Positions 47,371 through 59,568 of a stretch of 64,000 nt of DNA are shown here, piece by piece. The notes beneath the pieces were generated by a model that saw only the letters and a list, made by a program, of their open reading frames with translations, searched no databases and was not told the origin of the DNA. This DNA is from Diorhabda sublineata (taxonomy: Eukaryota > Arthropoda > Insecta > Coleoptera > Chrysomelidae), in contig NC_079476.1 of NCBI RefSeq assembly GCF_026230105.1, positions 24,294,559-24,358,558 of the forward strand, read 5' to 3'. The position numbers and the translations under genes were made by a program. Each line of letters begins with the position of its first letter. Positions within the stretch are counted from its first letter, which is position 1.

Positions 47371-48719
47371 CAATTTATTATGAAGAAGCGGATGGCTCCA
47401 TGGAAGCCGTAGTTTCAGAACGATAAGTTATCGTTGGAAAGTGAGACAACTGTGAAGGTCATCTTCGTGGTGAAATGAACTTTAAGTGAACTGGATGTTT
47501 TAATTTAAAAAAGATCGATGTTAAAGTGATTCAGCGGTTTAAAAGAGAATCTACGATGTTTATTGTCAAAGATAGTTCATATACTTTTAGAAATAATACT
47601 TAAAAATTGATACTCTAGTATTTTCTTATTGATATATTGAATTATGTTATCCACACTGATAGCTCCTGGAAATGTTTCAATAATTGATTTTTTTAATAAA
47701 TTCAATTCGTAGTTATGATTACAAAGCAAAAGCCTTTGGGTGATATCGATACAATAATCAACTTTCTGTAAATTGAAGTTTGTAATTTGTGTTTTTCTGC
47801 AACGGAAATGCAGTCAGACAAGTTCAAACGACTTATTTTAAATGGAGAATTCTACAAAGGTATGAAGATTAACATTTGACCACAAACATTCCATTTCGTT
47901 GCTCCCCTACGGCACTGTCGATTGTCGAACACAGCTTCTCTAAAAGCTTTGTGTGCGTGTGGGTATATATTGTATAGAAGTGAAAAATATTTTCTCTCTG
48001 AATATATGTGCCTACCTCATAAACATGGATGTGACAACGACCAACATATATTTTTTTAACAATTTTCCTCGTATCTACGTTGCTCATCCGTTTCCTATTA
48101 TGTCTAAAACGATGAATTTAGAATTTTATCTGATTTAACGTTGCGATACACGCCACCATCATCAAAATAAATACCTCGATAATGTGGATATAGGAAATAG
48201 TTCCAATTTCAGTTCAACCAAATGAAGGTTTAAATCACCAATCAAAAGGCAAACCTGCATTTTTGGATGGTAATTTTATTTGGGAAATTTATAGTTCAAA
48301 AAAAATTTAAGTACCATGTGACGGAAAGGAATAATCAAAATTTATATCTAATATTACTTTTTTAAGAAATATATGAGAGATTGAAAACAAAAGATGTGTG
48401 GAATGAAAGTCACTTTTGACGTATTTGTGAGAGGATAAACTGAATTCAAAAAATATGAAAGATATATTTTTCTGTTAGCTTTCAAATACATTCACAAAGT
48501 CAAACAAATAATCTCATCTTTTTTTATTTTATTTTAAAAACTATTTTGATCTAAATATTGAGGTATTTAAATCCTTCAATTCCTTTTCAAAAACTCACTT
48601 GAAATGGATGTATTTTGAGTTCTTAATATTATCTAGAAATCCACCGCATACCCTGCACACGCAGAAACGTATACATAGGAACAACAAAAAAGTCTGCAAA
48701 CACAAGAATCTGGAAATTC
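47371..48719. other. No gene seen
   Basis: AT-rich noncoding DNA between two transposon remnants. The open frames at 47869-48087 and 47953-48138 overlap on opposite strands and show no domain. Confidence 0.4.
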
Positions 48720-49290
48720 TATAGACAAATCAGTAATGGTGAATCTGCGGTTTTCTTTAACCATTACATCAACTTGTTGAACCAGGTCATCTGAAACGAC
48801 AGATTTGCGTCCTTAGTCCCCTTCATCATTAAGGCTATCTTTAAACTTTCGACACCATTCACTCATGAAGTTTTCCCCATACGCACAACTCATTCTACGA
48901 TGGATTTCTGCAGCACTATGGCCTTCAGCTTGTAGAAAACAAATCACACTTGTTTACGTGGCTGTATCACAACGCCGACTGACGCCTGAATGTCAACAAT
49001 GGCGCAGTGTGTAGGACGAGAACTTGGCAGTCGTCTACAGCGCATATCCGCTTTCTTCTGCCCGCGTAGTGTCTGAGGCTGAAAAAAATACGGTTCTCGT
49101 AGCTTAGTCAATGTCAACAACCCGCATACGAAAATTTTTCTATACCAGGGCCAAACCAACAAACCTCTCTCTCTCCGCAGGTTTTGAAAATGCTAACCTC
49201 TCGTGTTGACCAAACTTCAAGAGCAAAATATAACCGACGACGGCCGAACAGCCCCAAAACAGTATATATCGAACAGTGGTCGCGAAAGTC
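48720..49290 (-). mobile_element. Mariner-family element, N-terminal transposase fragment and one end
   Basis: The minus strand reads VICFLQAEGHSAAEIHRRMS, then CAYGENFMSEWCRKFKDSLN, then GRKSVVSDDLVQQVDVMVKE and NRRFTITDLSIEFP. These are the two helix-turn-helix motifs and linker of an insect mariner-type transposase (typically HSAxEIHRRL...VYG...WCRxFKxGR...SVVTDDLVQKV). One stop interrupts it, and the whole catalytic domain is absent, deleted on the low-coordinate side near 48720. Sequence upstream of the protein (49000-49290) is GC-richer and ends near AGTGGTCGCGAAAGTCTCAA, probably the element's 5' untranslated region and terminus. The minus open frame 48944-49162 lies in this leader and is not the transposase frame. 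Confidence 0.7.
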
Positions 49291-49494
49291 TCAAACATTT
49301 TTTTTGTAATATTGGATTTTCAATAAATAAGCTCATTTTTTTATTTCAAATTAGAAAGTTTTCGTTTTTAATAATCTGATTAATTTTATTCTGACTGGAC
49401 AAAAAATGATTCGGAATAAACAATAATAGCATTGAATATTATATTATACCATAACAATAATTTTAGTTTTCGATAATATAAAATTTGCATTTTT

Positions 49495-49830
49495 GAATAT
49501 GAGGAACGAAGCGATATCCAACTCATGGAATGTTTTTTTCTTAATTTTAATGAGCAGGGGTAGATGTGACATCCAGGATGTAGTGAGATGGGCGAGAAAT
49601 CAGCGAAGGGAATGGAAAGACCACGTGGACAGAATGTCAGATGACAGGCTGGCAAAGATTGCAAAGGAAGAAAAACCGAATACATCCCGACCACCAGGAC
49701 GGCCATCTACAAGATGGTATGAAAGACAAGATGGTATTAGGGCTAGTCTCCATCATCCCAGCTGCAGCTAGGCAACCATTGATGCCAATACAGATCCTAA
49801 CGTATGATGAAGACGAAGAAGAATAAGTAG
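49495..49830 (+). mobile_element. Non-LTR retrotransposon 3' end (ORF2 C-terminus)
   Basis: The plus frame contains VRWARNQRREWKDHVDRMSD, DRLAKIAKEEKPNT and SRPPGRPSTRWYE, a textbook C-terminal signature of an insect non-LTR reverse-transcriptase polyprotein. A slightly purine-rich 3' tail with GATGAAGACGAAGAAGAATA follows (49807-49826), reminiscent of the short tandem tails of RTE-like elements. Upstream, RNEAISNSW may be the 'MRNEEIR' segment. This is a severely 5'-truncated copy, as usual for such elements. It is a different family from the relic at 1721-2165, whose tail reads RSRGRPRKKW. Confidence 0.75.
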
Positions 49831-50873
49831 GGATAGGAACCAAAGAACAGGAAGCACACATCAAGTATATATAACCCTAGAGGAAGAGCGTACGACATGG
49901 TTAATTCAAAATTTTTATGATTGCAGGATAAAACCTCATTTTTTCACCCTTGGCGTCCGGTGTATCATTTTTTTTTTCAAAATGGCGTTCAGTAAACAAA
50001 ACAACAATTATGCACCGATGTCAACTGATATAATGAGATTCATTATGATAAATGGTTCACATAAACAATAACATTGTAACAAATTATTTTTTTTATATAA
50101 CAAACATCGATTAATTGTAAGATTGGTGCTAATGGTTAGTTAGATATTCATAGCGTGCCTGATAAAATCAAGACACGTCTTAATTTCAAGATAGGCGGTT
50201 TTGTTCCGCTACAACGTCATGAAACTTTATAGTTTAACGCTGAAATGTTTAATCGAGTTTTGGCCAGGTCAAATTCCAATAAATGCTCCTACGAACAGAA
50301 TATTTTAGAGAAGTTTCAGCAATTGTATCAAATCTATTATGAGTAATTGCGTTTTCCTTTTTTTATATTATGTAGAGACGTAGGAATACAAATACAAAAT
50401 CTTTAACGAGCTTAATTATAATCTAGTATTAATAGCGATAACTGAATTAAACGGTCCCACTGGATTCTTACACTATCAGAATATTGTGAGAATGTGTGAG
50501 TGAGAATGTTTGGATCGCACTTACGAGATATGATTCAATTATTTTATTGATTGTCTTGTGAGTTTCTGGTGGAGCGAATAAATTCTTATTAGGTGGTTTT
50601 TATGAAATACTTTCATATATATATATTGTAAAGAAGATGGAGAAACAAAGACTTGGATACTAATGGATCGCTTATCCACGATCTAAAATCTGGAGTGATC
50701 AATGAAGTGGATACAGCGCCCACTCTGTATACTATGAAATACCATCAATATAGAGGAACTAGAGGTGAGACTACAGCACAGAGTAATTAGTTTTTGTCAA
50801 GATAACATGTGTGTACAATAATCTACTATTATTTCAAGATTGGTTTTAGAGATAAAATTGCCCGCAAAAATTG
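49831..50873. other. No gene seen
   Basis: AT-rich noncoding DNA between the retrotransposon 3' end and the GC-rich MITE. Confidence 0.4.
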
Positions 50874-50876
50874 TAA

Positions 50877-51264
50877 AGCAGGGTCCACACTATGCCGCGG
50901 TAGGCCGGGCGGGTTGACCCAGGTGGGCTAAGCCGGGCGGGTACGTTCGGGCCGGCACGACGTCCACACCGAAAACGAAGCCGACCGGGTTATTTCTACC
51001 TACATTATAGTTTCACAACCAAGACTGGTGATTTCGTTGAAGAGTACTTTTTAGAAGTTTTTTTAAAGTGTCCTTAAAGTGTTAGTGTTTTCAAAATGAT
51101 TACTGACTATAACGTCGCTAAGTCAGCCATGGCTGTGGTGATACTCGCTCTAAATCAGCCCCCAAAAAGACGTACTTTATGCGGGTTGGGGCGTCTACAT
51201 CAACGCGGCTTAGGCCGCTCGGGTCAGCCCGCCCGGCCTACCCCGGCATGGTGTGGACCCTGCT
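50877..51264. mobile_element. PIF/Harbinger-type MITE with ~60-base GC-rich terminal inverted repeats
   Basis: Termini AGCAGGGTCCACACTATGCC (left) and, read inward, AGCAGGGTCCACACCATGCC (right) continue as near-identical inverted repeats for about 60 bases, very rich in GGCCGGGCGGG. They are flanked by TAA on both sides (50874-50876 and 51265-51267). A 3-base TAA-type target duplication and a CCACAC-containing terminus are typical of PIF/Harbinger elements. The 388-base element is a striking GC island in AT-rich DNA. An internal ATG at 51096 opens SAMAVVILALNQPPKRRT, which may be the start of a parental transposase gene before an internal deletion joined it to the right terminus. That last point is tentative. 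Confidence 0.88.
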
Positions 51265-51267
51265 TAA

Positions 51268-51503
51268 ACATTCAATCTGTATTCAACAACTTCTACTTTG
51301 ACAGTACAAGTTCCATGTAGTTTTTGGAACCCCCCTATATAATAAGTTGACTCAATATATTCACAGAAAATGATTCTTCAAACACGAATCTGGATAAGTA
51401 CCCCATTTTCAATATGAGTTTGAAGTATCTGGATAAATCTATTCCTGGGTCAGTAATTTCTTATTTTTTAGACCTTTTGATATGTTTATGTTGATAAAAT
51501 TTC
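51268..51503. other. Short spacer, no gene seen
   Basis: AT-rich sequence between the MITE and the foldback element. Confidence 0.4.
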
Positions 51504-51683
51504 TTGATTTTAGGTCTCTTCTGTTTTAAAATTTTTTTTTCAATTATTTTTGGGAGACAGTTAAAAATTGACGTTTCGACTTATTTGATAGAGACTGAAA
51601 TAAATCGAAACGTCAATTTTTAACTGTCTTTAAAAAATTAATGAAAAAAAAATAATTTTAAAACAGAGTAGACCTAGAATCAA
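51504..51683. mobile_element. Foldback (hairpin) element, ~180 bases
   Basis: The two halves are inverted copies of each other nearly end to end. TTGATTTTAGGTCT...CTGTTTTAAAAT...AGACAGTTAAAAATTGACGT and TTTCGACTTATT on the left face the complements of TTGATTCTAGGTCT...CTGTTTTAAAAT...AGACAGTTAAAAATTGACGT and TTTCGATTTATT on the right. Only about ten bases (around 51586-51596) separate the arms. About 34 bases around TTGACGTTTCG are almost perfect. It encodes nothing. A half copy lies at 40.4 kb. Confidence 0.85.
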
Positions 51684-54600
51684 TCATTAATTGTTTAAAG
51701 TATATGTTTATCCTTTTCTTAAATATTCATTATCTTTTAAGGATAATATGTTTTAATTATTGTCTAAAATTTATAATATATATGACTGGTGAAAATTTAC
51801 TTTCAGATAATTTAGAGGTTATTCTACTCCCATCCATGTTATTGCAAATTATGGAATGAAAAAGGATTTCTCCTGCAAGGTTAAATCTCCAGAGTCAATA
51901 ATAAAAAAATAGTCAATAGAGTAAATGTACAAATCAAAAAAAATCACGATCATAAAATTAGTGTTAACTTGGGTTATTGAGGTCTTGATGATAAGAAGTT
52001 GACGTGTACTATCTTAATAACTTTGTATTAAAGAAGAGATTTAAGGTTAAGGGCAGAAAAAAGCGACAATCTCATAACTTTGGAGTAAAAAGTTTTGCAA
52101 CTTGATCACAAGAATTTGTTGGGACCTCAACAGAAGTTAGTGAAATAGCGAATACAGCGTCATTAAACTTATTACTTAGTAAATCAAGAAAACTACTCCG
52201 TTAGAATGGTTTTGAACACTGCTGCTTAGAAAAAAGGTTGTAAATCTTACAAAAAATGTTCATTATGTATATTTTTCGAAAATACCGAAATATATTAAGC
52301 CCTAATCACTTTGGTCTTTGGAGTAGTCAATGGTGAGAGCTTGTCTTTCTACAAAATAAAATATTAAAAATTACAAAAAGGTAATGGCATTTATGAAGCA
52401 GAACTCTGCAGGATTTCGATCAAAAAAGTCAAAAGTATTTAATAGGAGACACATTTACTAATTTCTAAAACAAGTAAATCCGTAATTATTGGTTAGCATT
52501 TGTAAGACATTACTTGTTGTAGGTCGCTGTAATATTTGGCATCGCATGGCATTTCGTAGAGATGAGCTCCAAACATTGAGTATTAAAGACACAGAAAAAG
52601 TTGATTCAATATAAATTGTAAAATTGCCACGATCAAAAACTGACAAGGAACTTAGTTTTGTCATTACTACGTCCCAATAATTCAATAGAAATATTAATAT
52701 TGCAAAAATTGTACATTTATTTTTAATATTAATTGTACAAATAATGTTTGAGTTAAATTATTCCCAATTACTAGTGCGTAACTTTCGCAATGTTAATTAA
52801 TTATCAAATATTTTAATCTTAAATTACGATTTTTATTTCTACATCTAAATAAAACATTTTTTTCATGAACGTAAAAAAATATTGTATGTAACTTTTGAAA
52901 AAAGTTTTGCACTCTTAGCATAAATAACTATTTCTGTATATTTATTCATAGCTTGTGAAAGTAAATTAGCAATTTCTTTATTTAATTAATTTCTGTACAT
53001 TAATTTAAACCTTGTAAAAGAGAATTTTTGATATTCAACGATTTCACTTTTCTCTATTCATCATAACACGTAAATATTGGTTGTGAAATTGTATACTATG
53101 TAATCTCAATATTTTGTGATAAATACCTTCGCGAAAGAAAAAATTATTCATTTGGCAACGTAGGTTATTGTTCATTTCAGTATAACAATATGGAAACAGA
53201 ATACGTTCAACAAATGCTTCCAGCTATACTGAATGTGTAATTATGTTTGAGACTATAATGGCAATAATACAGAATGTCATATCTCATTGTAAATACCATT
53301 GTCTGTAGAAGTTAGCTCTGTGTGTATACTGTTTTAGCTGATATTTGATAGAATGGATGGTGTTGTATTGTTGGTATTTGTACCGAGAACAATTTGCTTC
53401 ATATCAATTACTTTTTATATTGTTTCTGATGCTGAGTATAGAGAAAACGTCTTAATCGCAGTTTTACTTATACTTTTTTTGTTAAATCTATAATAGATTT
53501 AACTTTTATTCTTGCTACTAAATAAACTTTTCATAATTATTATACACGATTTAAAAATTTCAAAATATAAAGTGAAACAAAGCCGGAGAAGCTAATTAAC
53601 TTTAATTATAATTATGAGCAGCAAGCAAAAACGGAAGTTACTCTAAATGTTTTATTACGGCACTGGTATAAGGATTGTTTTTAAATGGTGTAGGAATTTT
53701 TAATAAATTTGCGACGATAAAGCGGAAACAGTAACCGAAAAAAAAAAACGGTACAATAAACTTAATTATTTTTGATTTAGAAGTTTCACAAACCAAAACA
53801 CGTTCAACTTCAATTAAAATCATTGGAAAGGAGACAATATTTTCGAGTTTTGTTAATTCTTATACAGGACTAAGACGCAAAATAAAGAGATACTTGAACA
53901 TATACAGGGTAATATACCTAAGTGTTAGGAATCTTCGACCATTCAAATGACAAAATTTGAAAAAGTCTCTTGCCATTCTATTAAGGATATCTAACGAATT
54001 GTCGAAATCACCTGATGCCCAATTTAAAATGGCCGCAGTGGGGCGAACAAATCCTTATGCCGTAAGTTTATAAGTTGCCTTGTTAGTTTCTAATCCTCAT
54101 TATTTTTAGTTTTATCGCGAAAGACCTTCTCAAAGAGTTACTTCCTGAGGAAGTGCGAAATTTCCTCCCGATATCATGACTTTGCTTCAGATATTCATTG
54201 TAATTTTCATTTTCTATTCTATTCATCTGTCATTTCTTCAGGGTGTGGTAAGTTAGTAGCCAAATTATACACAAGAATTTACATCTACCTTAGCGGTAAC
54301 ATCAATATTGCTCATAAATTTCAAAACCCAGTATTTGATTACTAATCGAGTTTAAAAGTTTTCAAAATCGCTAAGGTTTTTAAATCTTTTCTTCTATGTA
54401 GGCTGGGTATAGAAACTAGTTGTTAATACCAACAATGCGAGAATGTCCCGGTGAAAATTGAGCAGGATCACTACTTTTCGTCTAAAGCTATATAATGAGT
54501 CCTTATATTTCACAGCTGTAACTGTATTGTCACTTTACAACCTCAAAATCACTCATTCGTATTCGATACTTAATAATTTATCCAGAACGCAATAGTAAAA

Positions 54601-57300
54601 AATTATATTTAAAAAACACAAACACAAACAAAATTTTGTATATTGCACGAAACATCATTTTAAGACTTACTAAAAAAACTACAAAAATACTCATTATCGG
54701 CTATATAAATTTCACTAAAGTAGATGTGATACAAATTTTTCTAGTGCTTGTTTTCTGATTCTCAATTACCAGTCCCAACAAGAAGAATCCATTGTCTTCG
54801 ACGGAGATAATAATTCTGGCATCGTCTTTATTTGTTTAACATAAGCGACCCTATCTACAACATGATATTTCTGTCCAGAAGAATCGAGCGCATTTGCAAT
54901 AGTTACTATTATTTTTTGAAAAGAATGTTGTTGTATTTGTTAAACTGTCCCTACAAAGTATTGATCACAATTTACGATGCAGGAATCGACTTATGAATAC
55001 TAAAACCACAAACAAATTTCAAATTAATCGAAAAATAGAGTACTGTGAACAAAATAAATTATAGACTTTGTACAAAACACCACGTAAGTAAAGAGGACGA
55101 GCTCTAAATGAATTTCCGGTAGGAATCTGGCAGCACTATAAATTTCTAACGTAGAGCGGGTAGTTTCCCATTATGAGTAAGTTCTAGCAAACTGGTTCAG
55201 TATTTTCTGATATCTTAAACTATTCATCTGTCAGATAGTGATTTAAAATTTATCGGAAGGTTTCAATAGCAGAGAAAGAGGTATATTCATTTGATAAGTA
55301 CAGATCAGATATTATTAGTATATAAAAGATGAATAAAATGAGTAAAAAATTTTGTCGACAGTAGCGTTGACTTGTTGAACCATGTATAAGTAACTTGCAT
55401 TGGAGAATCTTCTGGGAGAAGGATTATCATTAATATATTTCTAAACTTCCATGATCCCATTCCATAAGAGGATTGAACATTGACGTATTAGCAGTCTGGT
55501 TTCTGTTATTATTTACATTCATATCTGATCTGTTCCAAACAAATGTTCTTGGTTAAAGTTACTTGAACATCTATTTATGCGAAACGTCATTACTTTTTTA
55601 AGCGTTTTTAGGGTAATTGTGAACTTAATCACCACCACATCACATTCTTCGAGTTAGCTAGTGATTAAACTATCTATTTATTTCTGGTAAATGGATTGGT
55701 CGAAGAGGAAAATAAATTTCTTCCTCTTGAAATATATAAGTTAGTTGTATTTAAAATACAATATTCGGAGAAAGGAATCATAGCTGCCTTTAAAGAGTTT
55801 GATATGTTCATCTACCTCCTATTTCCATTTAAAATGATAAGAAGTTAACTACGTAGTTTTCTGTTTCGAATTTCTACGCAATGTGATAAAACCTTACAAA
55901 ACAAAAAAGAGAAAAGAAAAGCTGAGTGCTCTAAAGAAATAATGTGAGTTGTAATTGTTATCATCTGCAAGTGGATGTTGGCTGAAAAGCGACTGTGAAA
56001 CTGCCTGATTTAGGGCAAATAGCAGCCACCATTACACAAATTACTTTCTTTTTCGCGAAACGTTAAACTGCATTTTTTACGGCTTGCTTCTTTTATATCA
56101 TCGTCCTAAAGGGAGTACCTAATTTTGATGGAATTTTTCTTTCGTCTTGTGGAATCGTGTTTGTTGTTGATTGGATGACTGGAACTATAACTCAATAAAA
56201 TTGTCAGTAACCGACTTAACGAATGTGGAACGAAGCAAGGATGGCGGCTAAAAAGATGTGCTTATCGTCAGTGACTGAAAATTTCGCAATCAAAGAAAAA
56301 ATTATGATATAATGCTGAAAGTACCTTTTGTTAGGTATTTAAAACACCTGTAGATCTAATGTCAGATATCATGAAGTTGATAATTATGGAGTTAAAAACA
56401 TATACAACAAGAATATATACAATGTCAACTATAATTACGAATCTATTCTATTTCTTGGACAAAGCGCAAGAACTGAGCATAATTAACAAGAGTCATTTAG
56501 CTTCTCCGTTAGCTCTAGAATTCTATTCAGAAAGACACAGTGAAGATATATTCGTGTTTATAACTACAGCTAGCATTGATTTAAAGTGAGTTTTTGTATA
56601 ATAAATAAGAGGTGTTATTAAAAATACGTTGTATCTATTTCATAACGTATATTGAGGACTGCTGAAAGATTTTTATTGAAGATTAATCAATTAAGGAATA
56701 GAACCGGTTGGAAGATCCTTCAATTTCAAAAATAGATGAGAATGTGTGAAAAGTAAAGATATATCTTAGTTTAAACATTCTATTTGTATCCAATTCATGA
56801 TTCTTCGTTTTTTTTTGGCATCCCGATAATACTGAAATAGCTTTCCAGACATGGATAAATATCTATAATTGAGAAAGTAATGAGAAAGCAAAATTGAAAG
56901 TCGAATTCCTTAATCTCTAAGAACCTTATTTACCTAGCAGTCATCTTTTGTATTAGTAGTTGTAAACCAAGTTCACAGTCAACTACAATAACTGAAAATA
57001 TTTTTTTTTGGTTCTTCGGGCCAAATAACTGCTTGGGAGGCATATATGAGGATCATCACACCAAAAAGAAAATTTAAATTCAGTACAATACAATTTTACA
57101 CTTTTCTCAACAAAAATTGAAACAATAAGATCTTTTTGATGCTTCGAATCGAAACAACTGCTTGGAAAGCATTTATACTGACAATTACATTTTGAAACCA
57201 AGTCATAATTAAATTATACATTCCGTTATCATTTTCCCATAAAAAATTCTTCTAGTTGAGTCACGTCATGTTTGTTTGTTCGAATTGCTGTTAGTGAACT
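51684..57300. other. No gene seen
   Basis: A long AT-rich stretch without recognisable exons or element ends. The segment 53905-54065 contains a CATATACAGGGTAATAT motif and a GC-richer patch (AAAATGGCCGCAGTGG) of the sort seen in dispersed insect repeats, but no family was assigned. The open frames at 52458-52685 (minus), 53638-53823 (minus), 56359-56589 (plus) and 56983-57201 (minus) show no domain. Confidence 0.4.
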
Positions 57301-57301
57301 G

Positions 57302-58119
57302 TATAACACACTCAATGTATAACTAACTAAGAAAAACACATTTTTTCACAAAATCGGTTTCATTCATCAACATAATCTCCTTCAAGAGCATACAATCATT
57401 CCAACGCTTCTCTAATTTCTCGATGACGTGCTAGTGGAAGAATTTGTCTTTTGCCTCAAAATAGGCTTCAGTTTCAGCAATTACTTCCGCTTTTGAGCTG
57501 AATTTGAGCCTTTTTTATGAGATCAGCGCATCGCCAGTAGTCTCTGGGGGCCAGATCTGGACTATACGGTGGATGAGGAAGCAATTCGAAGTGTAATTTG
57601 TTCAATTCAACCATCGTTGCCATTGATTTGTAAATCGGTGCATTGTCTTGGTTTTTCCGTCGTCATTTGAGGTCGTTTTTTCTTGATTGTTTTTGATGGA
57701 CTGTGAGCTATCTCACGCTGTTTCAATTTACGATTAGATATAACCAATTTGTGGACTTTTTTGATGTTACCTGAAGTAACCACGTCAATTGGACGACCAG
57801 AACGTTCAGCATCTTCCGTGTCTGTACGACCACGTTGAAATTCAGCAAATCAATAATAAATCCATGTAGCAGATTTCAGGATTACACTTTTGAAGCCATT
57901 GCTGAGCTTATGCACTATTTTTTTTTTTCATCAAAAAGCAATGATAAGAGACGAAATTGTTTTGAATTCATTGTTTTGAAAATAAAAAAAAGTAGCTTCA
58001 CTTAAATGGCTGTCCCTTTTTTCTGACAGTCTTTTGAAAGTTGGATGAAACGTCATATGGATTTGACAATGGCAGCGCCATCTGTGTGTCAGTCACACGA
58101 CTTATTGAGTGATGTTATA
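57302..58119 (-). mobile_element. Internally deleted mariner element with both terminal inverted repeats
   Basis: The left end TATAACACACTCAATGTATA (57302 on) matches the inward-read right end TATAACATCACTCAATAAGT (58119 down), and both ends sit at TA, the mariner target. The ~815-base length is short for mariner (about 1.3 kb). Transposase coding lies on the minus strand between, with its ATG inside the right end, as expected. This gives a complete architecture with a central deletion. Confidence 0.82.
57323..57971 (-). pseudogene. Mariner transposase, N- and C-terminal parts joined by internal deletion
   Basis: The start is ATG at 57971 (MNSKQFRLLSLLF). Following in order are WFAEFQRGRTDTEDAERSGR and PIDVVTSGNIKKVHKLVI, the end of the first helix-turn-helix plus the linker. 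A deletion then removes the first catalytic Asp region. Reading resumes at DNAPIYKSMATMVELNKL (second catalytic Asp), then HPPYSPDLAPRDYWRCADLI, where the third catalytic position PDLAPRD is intact. The C-terminus follows: AEVIAETEAYFEAKDKFF, a stop, EKLEKRWNDCMLLKE, and a terminal stop at 57323-57325. At least two in-frame stops and frame changes occur. Non-functional, but its termini could once have been mobilised in trans. Confidence 0.82.
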
Positions 58120-59221
58120 ACTATAATTTCTCCGTATGAAAGAATTCTAGTTTCCATTCAAGTTCTATTATCACTTTTAATACAATTACAGCTTTTCGGA
58201 TTATTCGAAAATCGGAGCAGATATTTATACTGCTCAGAATATGTCACTTTAATAAATCTTAGATAAACAAACACTCAAGCGAGGAAATCTATTTATAAAG
58301 AAAATACATTGATGGAATTATATAGCCATTTGATAAAAGAGACATAATGTCTTAAGTGATTCAATCATGCAGATATGAATTATTTGGTATGAATTATGAG
58401 TGAAGAAATGCATGTTATGGCATGAAAAACCAATAAATTTTTGTGATATATGAGTCTACGGTTAGAACTCAACTACTTTTTACAGTTTCAGTTCTTGACT
58501 GAGAAAAAACTGAAACTTCTTTTCCTCAACACTCTCAAGTTTTGATTTACTTCTTTTCCTTAATAAATCTTCTAAATAACGATTGGATGAATGAATGATC
58601 CAGGATTCAACGACGCATTACAAGATATAGTGAGAGCTCAAAAGTTTTACCGCAAAAAATGATTAATAATATCAAAGTTATCGAAGATCATGATGGTAAA
58701 AACGCCTTGTTGAGTAACAGAATTTAAAACAACATCACAGTACAAATATCTATAAAGTAACATTTCGTTCCAACAGAGATTTTCCACACAGTATACTCTC
58801 TTGAATTTAGAAGGAATCTAGATCTCGATACATCCCATAAACATAATAATGCAGCGACAACCTTCAGAGGATTTTGCTGTTGTAGTGTATTGCATCGACC
58901 CATAAATGTAACAGAATCTTATTCGTTTTCGTTCGAAATAGGTTTCTTACTATGGTAACAGTGTCGGCGTATTTGAATTTAAAAAATATCCGCAATAATT
59001 TTCATGTAAATGGCTTGTCATACGGAAAGAAGACGGCGTAATGGGATAACGAAAATATTTTCTATTGTGTTGCTGTTCGATTTTCGTTTGATGATGTTTA
59101 TTATTTGTAATTTCATAAGTTTGTTTTTATATTTCCGTAAAAAAGGCCGATCTGACAGAAGGAATATATCAAATAAAATGATTCAAATTTTAGGTAAAGT
59201 TGCATATGAAATGTGCACTAC
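58120..59221. other. No gene seen
   Basis: AT-rich noncoding DNA downstream of the mariner insertion. The plus open frame at 58045-58266 starts inside the mariner terminus and is incidental. Confidence 0.4.
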
Positions 59222-59467
59222 TTAATAAATAAATAAAACACCCCAATGCCTTATCAAAGTTGCTTGTCTATCGATTGGTTCTCTAGCCTTTCTAGTCCCT
59301 TGACAAAGAGCTTCTGGTACGATTATATCCATCATGTTTTTTGAGTACGGACGAATGGAAATTTCTTCAATCTCTTGACTTAATGTACTGGTCCGATTTA
59401 ATTTTTTGGGTTCGCTTCTGATGTACTTTTGATTAACATGGAAGAAACTATGTTGTTTCTTTTCATT
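59222..59467 (-). other. Unrecognised 81-codon open stretch, possible last exon or element piece
   Basis: The minus strand is open from just after a TAG (59468-59470) to TAA at 59222-59224. Landmarks include HVNQKYIRSEPKKLNRTSTL, SQEIEEISIRPYSKN and VPEALCQGTRKAREPIDRQA. Composition is less AT-biased than the surroundings and the residue mix looks protein-like. The upstream TATAG could serve as a splice acceptor, but its pyrimidine tract is weak. No family is recognised, and an origin in an unrecognised mobile element is equally possible. Confidence 0.25.
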
Positions 59468-59568
59468 TGACTATAATTGACCAATGTAGAAGCCTTTCAA
59501 ACCTATTGGAAAAGAAGAATATAAAAGATGTAAGGAAAAGTAACTTACGAGCGATTTGAGGTCAGGAA

